From: Bryobacterales bacterium
GTDB lineage: Bacteria; Acidobacteriota; Terriglobia; Bryobacterales; Bryobacteraceae
NCBI GenBank assembly: GCA_016789785.1
Contig: JAEUQE010000314.1
Span: 1-8,043 of the forward strand
Reading direction: 5' to 3'
Length of the DNA stretch: 8,043 bases
The notes under the pieces were generated by a model. It was not told the DNA's origin. It was given only the letters and a program-made list of their open reading frames with translations, and searched no databases. Both the position numbers and the translations under genes were made by a program. Position 1 is the first letter of the stretch. Every line of letters starts with the position of its first letter. Positions 6,033 through 8,043 of this stretch are shown here, piece by piece.

Positions 6033-6095
6033 GAACTGCTCTCGCCCATCGGCGAAGGCGGCATGGGCGAGGTGTGGAAAGCCCGCGACAGGTAA
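6033..6095 (+). pseudogene. Orphan P-loop fragment of a bacterial Ser/Thr protein kinase
   Basis: Twenty codons ending at a TAA (6093-6095) read ELLSPIGEGGMGEVWKARD plus one residue. GxGGMGEVWKARD is the glycine-rich ATP loop at the start of PknB/Stk-type kinases, normally preceded by a Tyr-Glu/Arg-x-LL strand, as seen here. In an intact kinase the text continues with TRL and the invariant Lys strand. Here it stops at once, and there is no start codon or upstream kinase sequence. It is a recombination scar, not a gene. The pattern is too specific for chance. It abuts the truncated end of the SEC-C gene on its left. Confidence 0.65.
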
Positions 6096-6115
6096 CTGCC
6101 GACGCTCTGAGCGTG

Positions 6116-6283
6116 TCGGAGCCGGTGACGCTGTTCTCAATGGCTGGGCTGGCGGGGACCTTTGATGTCGACCCGACCGCCCCGCGGATTCTGGCCGCGG
6201 TTTCCGAAGCAAGGAGGCGTGTCGCCGCTGCGCTTGGTCCTGAACTGGCGAGGGCTGTTGAAGAAGCGGCGGCGGGCCAGTAG
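6116..6283 (+). pseudogene. C-terminal tail of an unidentified protein
   Basis: The + frame ending at the TAG 6281-6283 reads SEPVTLFSMAGLAGTFDVDP, then PRILAAVSEARRRVAAALGPELARAVEEAAAG. Unlike the codons before it, which are the shifted kinase fragment and low-complexity arginine text, this part has helical protein-like character. It resembles the extreme C-termini of TPR-bearing kinases or LuxR/AfsR-type regulators. It could be the surviving tail of the same kinase gene whose P-loop lies 20 bases upstream, with the middle deleted. It could also be chance. No start codon with a Shine-Dalgarno serves it. Confidence 0.3.
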
Positions 6284-6312
6284 TGACCCAGAGAACCGTC
6301 GTGTAGCGGTCG

Positions 6313-6318
6313 AATAAT
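6313..6318 (+). promoter_or_regulatory. Possible -10 box of the vapB2 operon
   Basis: AATAAT (5 of 6 matches to TATAAT) ends 5 bases before the ATG at 6324, and no Shine-Dalgarno lies between. As at vapB1, this geometry would give a leaderless or nearly leaderless transcript. There is no good -35 hexamer at 16-18 bases, so the call is weak. Confidence 0.3.
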
Positions 6319-6323
6319 GGTAT

Positions 6324-6596
6324 ATGGCACTGAATATCAAGAACCCGGAGGTCGAGAAACTGGCGGAGGATGGGGCGCGGCTTGCTCGGGAAACCAAGAC
6401 TGAGGCGATCCGGCGGGCTCTCCAGGAACGGAAAGAGAGACTGGAACTACGGGCTGAACCTCGGGGACGTGGGCGCCGCGGGCTGGCATATCTCCGAATG
6501 GAGGTCGGGCCCTTCCTGGCCGCCGAAGTACGAGGGCGGACAATCTCCAGGGACGAAGAGGAAGAGACGCTTGGGCTTGGACCGGACGGCGTCTGA
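6324..6596 (+). CDS. vapB: VapB-type antitoxin, PSK/RHH_5 family
   Basis: This 90-residue antitoxin is recognised from its opening, MALNIKNPEVEKLAEDGARL, then RETKTEAIRRALQERKERL. That is the hallmark of the PSK-operon/RHH_5 VapB family, where the LNIKNPE strand pairs in the dimer to bind the operator. The C-terminal part, with VGPFLAAEVRGRTISRDEEEETLGLGPDGV (61-90), is the toxin-neutralising tail with its typical LGxGPxGV end. Length is normal for the family. It overlaps the toxin gene by TGATG (stop 6594-6596, ATG 6596), the usual translational coupling of vapBC. There is no Shine-Dalgarno; the start is fixed by family alignment. Because its toxin is truncated, this may be a solitary functional antitoxin. 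Confidence 0.85.
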   Translation: MALNIKNPEVEKLAEDGARLARETKTEAIRRALQERKERLELRAEPRGRGRRGLAYLRMEVGPFLAAEVRGRTISRDEEEETLGLGPDGV

Positions 6597-6844
6597 TGCT
6601 GCTCGACAGTTCCGCGCTGATATGCGCGCTCATGGATGAACCGGAGGCCAACCAGTTGGCGAACCCGTTGGAGGAAGTCTCCATGGTCGCAGTGGGGGCT
6701 CCCATGATCGTCGAAGCGGGAATTGTTCTTGCGTGCCGTGGCTTGGACCCGCGCCGAACGTTGCACGGAGATCTCGAAGCGATCGGCGCGGAGATCCTGG
6801 AGTTCCGGAAGCAACATGAGTTCCCACTGGGCTCAGCTCGATAG
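6596..6844 (+). CDS. vapC: VapC-type toxin, C-terminally truncated (probably inactive)
   Basis: The 82-residue product begins as a normal PIN toxin: MLLDSSALICALMDEPEA (D4), then VAVGAPMIVEAGIVL (E40). This is the typical partner of RHH_5 VapB proteins. Family members run to about 130 residues and contain a second half resembling ALNFGDCFSYALAK, then LLFKGDDF and a TDI end, which supplies the remaining metal-binding aspartates. None of that is present. After EFRKQHE (69-75) the text changes to a short unrelated tail and stops at 6844. Its last codons overlap the 3' end of the convergent vapC3. The deletion endpoint is therefore about 6815-6835. Nuclease activity is very unlikely. Translation is coupled to vapB2 through TGATG. 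Confidence 0.8.
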   Translation: MLLDSSALICALMDEPEANQLANPLEEVSMVAVGAPMIVEAGIVLACRGLDPRRTLHGDLEAIGAEILEFRKQHEFPLGSAR

Positions 6845-7273
6845 CACGAGGACAGTTTGCCCGGTGGCGCCCACCACCGCGTGCCATGGGACGGATCCGT
6901 CGAAGGTGACCAACCGGGCCTGATGACAGAGCGCCAGCGCGGTAAGGTAGAGGTCGGTGATTTGGCGTGGACCTGCCACGCGGATCTCGTGGAATAGCGA
7001 TGGATCCGTCAACGAGCAGTCATCTGCCCAGAAGGAGTGTCTCCAGTTAGGAACGTGTTTCATGCGCCGCAGAAGCTGAATGGCCTCGCAAGGGGACCGC
7101 GTGCCTCCCCGATAGTTCGGTTGCGACACGACCCGGACGAAGCCGTTCTCGGTGAGTGGGCAAGTTGCCCAGTCGCCGCCACCTTGCTGAGAGAGCCAGC
7201 GGTGAACCGCCGCATGATGGCTGTGCTGCGGATCCGCCATCGCGATCAGGACGTTCACGTCGAACAGGAACAT
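6833..7273 (-). CDS. vapC: VapC-type PIN-domain ribonuclease toxin
   Basis: This 146-residue PIN nuclease keeps all four family acids: D5 with N7 (FLFDVNVLIAMADPQHSHH), E42 (CPLTENGFVRVVSQPNY), D107 (ITDLYLTALALCHQ) and D125 (LVTFDGSVPW). The pattern WATCPLTENGFVRV together with FWxDD (FWADD, 81-85) marks the VapC subfamily often described as TA-system VapC. The ATG at 7273 is chosen because it overlaps the antitoxin stop as TGATG and begins the first PIN strand. The same frame extends upstream to 7417, but that part is antitoxin DNA read out of frame. It is expected to cleave structured RNA. It is convergent with, and overlaps by 12 bases, the truncated vapC2. If its antitoxin is damaged, as the frameshift suggests, an active toxin would be a burden. 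Confidence 0.87.
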   Translation of the reverse strand: MFLFDVNVLIAMADPQHSHHAAVHRWLSQQGGGDWATCPLTENGFVRVVSQPNYRGGTRSPCEAIQLLRRMKHVPNWRHSFWADDCSLTDPSLFHEIRVAGPRQITDLYLTALALCHQARLVTFDGSVPWHAVVGATGQTVLVLSS

Positions 7274-7491
7274 CAGTGATTGACCTGATCCTCGGTGGTG
7301 TACAGCAACTCCTCCACATGACTGGGTGTCACCAAGGAGGCGCCCGGCACCGGTGAAAAGGTCGGGAAACCGGATTTCTCGGAATACTCCACCGGTGCGG
7401 GCTGAAGCTCTTTCCACTCGAGATCACAGATCACGCGCGACAGACTCTGAGGCTCTACCTCGAACTCCTGTCCCGGTTCCACGCGATCCAT
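7273..7491 (-). CDS. vapB: AbrB/SpoVT-type antitoxin of the third VapBC pair, N-terminus frameshifted or shortened
   Basis: From the ATG at 7491 the 72-residue frame reads MDRVEPGQEFEVEPQS, the second half of an AbrB/SpoVT swapped-hairpin unit. It ends with SPVPGASLVTPSHVEELL, a typical toxin-binding tail. The missing first half lies directly upstream in the same frame: TVCSKRQIVLPAEFRR (about 7539 to 7492). That frame has no start codon and meets a TGA. A GTG at 7549 in the neighbouring frame gives VKN, and loss of one C in the ACCACC at 7536-7541 would fuse it into a normal AbrB start. So either a one-base insertion has broken the gene, or there is a sequencing error, or a shortened antitoxin without an intact DNA-binding hairpin is made from 7491. 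The TGATG overlap with vapC is intact. Confidence 0.7.
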   Translation of the reverse strand: MDRVEPGQEFEVEPQSLSRVICDLEWKELQPAPVEYSEKSGFPTFSPVPGASLVTPSHVEELLYTTEDQVNH

Positions 7492-7549
7492 CCGCCGGAA
7501 CTCGGCGGGAAGTACGATCTGCCTCTTGGAGCAAACGGTGGTTCTTCAC

Positions 7550-7855
7550 GGGAGTAAGATCCTGTCTTGCTCGTGACTGAGTCGAGCAGCATCGCACAGG
7601 GCCGGGATTGACCGCCTTACGCCTCCGGAACTCCACGGCTGCTCGACTGCCGCGCGAGCTACTGAGGAAAGCCGGATCGAGACTGTGTGTGGCGCTCCCG
7701 GCTATGTGACGGCCCTCGGCGCCAGTTTCGAATGCGCGCCGTGCGGCCAAGCCTGCCTACACTTGGCTAGTCGTGGCAAGTCGGTGCCTTGCCGTACAAC
7801 TGATCGTCGGCCTGGGCCTCGCCCTTCAGTTGGGTCCAGTGGGTACGTTACGATG
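7550..7855. other. Intergenic region between vapBC3 and padR
   Basis: About 300 bases lie between divergently transcribed units. I see no protein-like frame, RNA gene or terminator here. Toward vapBC3 the only element is a weak AGGA about 10 bases before the GTG at 7549. The recognisable control elements belong to padR and lie to the right. Confidence 0.5.
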
Positions 7856-7883
7856 CCGGCCGGGGAGTCCCGGCTGGGGAGTC
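7856..7883. repeat. Two tandem 14-base repeats abutting the padR -35 box
   Basis: CCGGCCGGGGAGTC (7856-7869) and CCGGCTGGGGAGTC (7870-7883) are adjacent and differ at one base. The second ends immediately before the TTGACG. Tandem sites just upstream of a -35 box are a usual position for an activator. A chance local duplication is equally possible. Confidence 0.6.
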
Positions 7884-7912
7884 TTGACGTCCGCCATCCG
7901 CAGCCTTATACT
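7884..7912 (+). promoter_or_regulatory. padR promoter
   Basis: TTGACG (7884-7889) and TATACT (7907-7912) are separated by exactly 17 bases, each with 5 of 6 matches to the sigma-70 consensus. This is the strongest promoter in the window. The expected transcription start, near 7919, lies inside the palindrome at 7910-7926 and about 33 bases before the padR ATG. Confidence 0.75.
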
Positions 7913-7926
7913 AAGACTGTCTTAGT
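7910..7926. promoter_or_regulatory. Palindromic operator, probably bound by PadR
   Basis: ACTAAGACTGTCTTAGT is a perfect palindrome with 8-base arms and a single central T. It overlaps the last three bases of the -10 box and the expected transcription start, so a bound protein would block RNA polymerase. PadR-family repressors are dimeric winged-helix proteins that commonly repress their own promoter, and padR starts 26 bases downstream. That PadR is the ligand is an inference. Confidence 0.7.
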
Positions 7927-7951
7927 GAGACGATCTGAGTAAGGGTGCCAA

Positions 7952-8043
7952 ATGGGCTTCAAGCTTCGCAATGAACTTCTTCCCGGCACGCTCGACATGC
8001 TCGTCATGAAGGCCCTCATGCAGGGGGCGCTACACGGCTATGC
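7952..8043 (+). CDS. PadR-family transcriptional regulator, 5' part
   Basis: Only the first 30 codons are in the window. The sequence reads MGFKLRNELLPGTLDMLVMK, then ALMQGALHGYA at the cut edge. LLPGTLDxLVLKxLxxGxxHGY is the signature of helix 1 and the start of the winged-helix domain of PadR regulators, which repress efflux and stress genes in response to small ligands. The ATG at 7952 follows AAGGG (7941-7945) at 6 bases. In acidobacteria this PadR type is often the first gene before an ABC-transporter permease of the MacB/FtsX-like class, so one may lie beyond the right edge. The promoter and palindrome upstream suggest autorepression. The gene is incomplete only because the window ends. 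Confidence 0.88.
   Translation, partial: MGFKLRNELLPGTLDMLVMKALMQGALHGY

Noticed and set aside
5601..6212. Taking the SEC-C frame as one intact 203-residue protein starting at 6212
   Set aside because: Its first about 110 codons are low-complexity Arg/Pro/His text, partly antisense to the kinase scar. The protein-like N-terminal part lies in another frame.
6137..6817. 226-codon minus-strand frame opposite vapB2/vapC2
   Set aside because: It is Ser/Arg-rich shadow sequence; the TGATG-coupled vapBC on the + strand is clearly the real content.
7424..7750. Minus-strand frame through 7549 as an alternative gene upstream of vapC3
   Set aside because: Beyond the VKN start it runs out of frame with the recognisable AbrB text and gives Arg/Ser-rich sequence. 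It is useful only as the source of the displaced start codon.

Overview
The window looks like accessory chromosomal DNA from a GC-rich soil bacterium, most likely an acidobacterium of the Solibacter/Bryobacter type. This is an inference from three things: the PadR N-terminus at the right edge, the pairing of a Tat-exported mannonate-dehydratase-like enzyme with an exported xylose-isomerase-like barrel, and the density of VapBC modules and gene fragments. No rRNA, tRNA, CRISPR array or complete insertion sequence is visible.

Left part (1-1400). A complete vapB-vapC toxin-antitoxin pair on the + strand (164-978) lies between two direct copies of the same leader sequence (3-73 and 1331-1394). 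On the minus strand each copy carries a TACAAT box and a purine-rich Shine-Dalgarno. Behind the right copy is a frameshifted remnant of what looks like a histidine-kinase N-terminus (1080-1326). The left copy probably serves a paralogue that starts just outside the window. The toxin-antitoxin cassette therefore sits inside a partial duplication of a sensor-kinase gene start.

Middle (1400-5500), all genes on the minus strand in the order methyltransferase, then isomerase-like barrel, then ManD-like dehydratase. The last two are probably co-transcribed. Both have export signals and belong to families acting on sugars or sugar acids, so a periplasmic sugar-acid role is plausible but not proven. 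A hairpin follows the dehydratase, and a perfect inverted repeat sits in the leader of the barrel gene. The methyltransferase is separated from them by about 580 bases with no convincing gene.

Right part (5500-7550) is a patchwork of broken or truncated genes: a frameshifted SEC-C zinc-motif gene, a 20-codon fragment of a Ser/Thr protein kinase P-loop, an unidentified C-terminal tail, a second vapBC whose toxin has lost its C-terminal catalytic half, and a third, convergent VapBC-type pair whose AbrB-type antitoxin appears to have a one-base frameshift near its start. The three antitoxins belong to three different fold families.

Right edge (7550-8043). The first 30 codons of a PadR-family repressor follow a strong promoter (TTGACG-17-TATACT). 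A perfect 17-base palindrome overlaps its -10 box, which is a clear candidate autoregulatory operator. The most informative observations are this operator, the duplicated kinase leader around vapBC1, the leaderless-looking antitoxin promoters, and the series of truncation scars.
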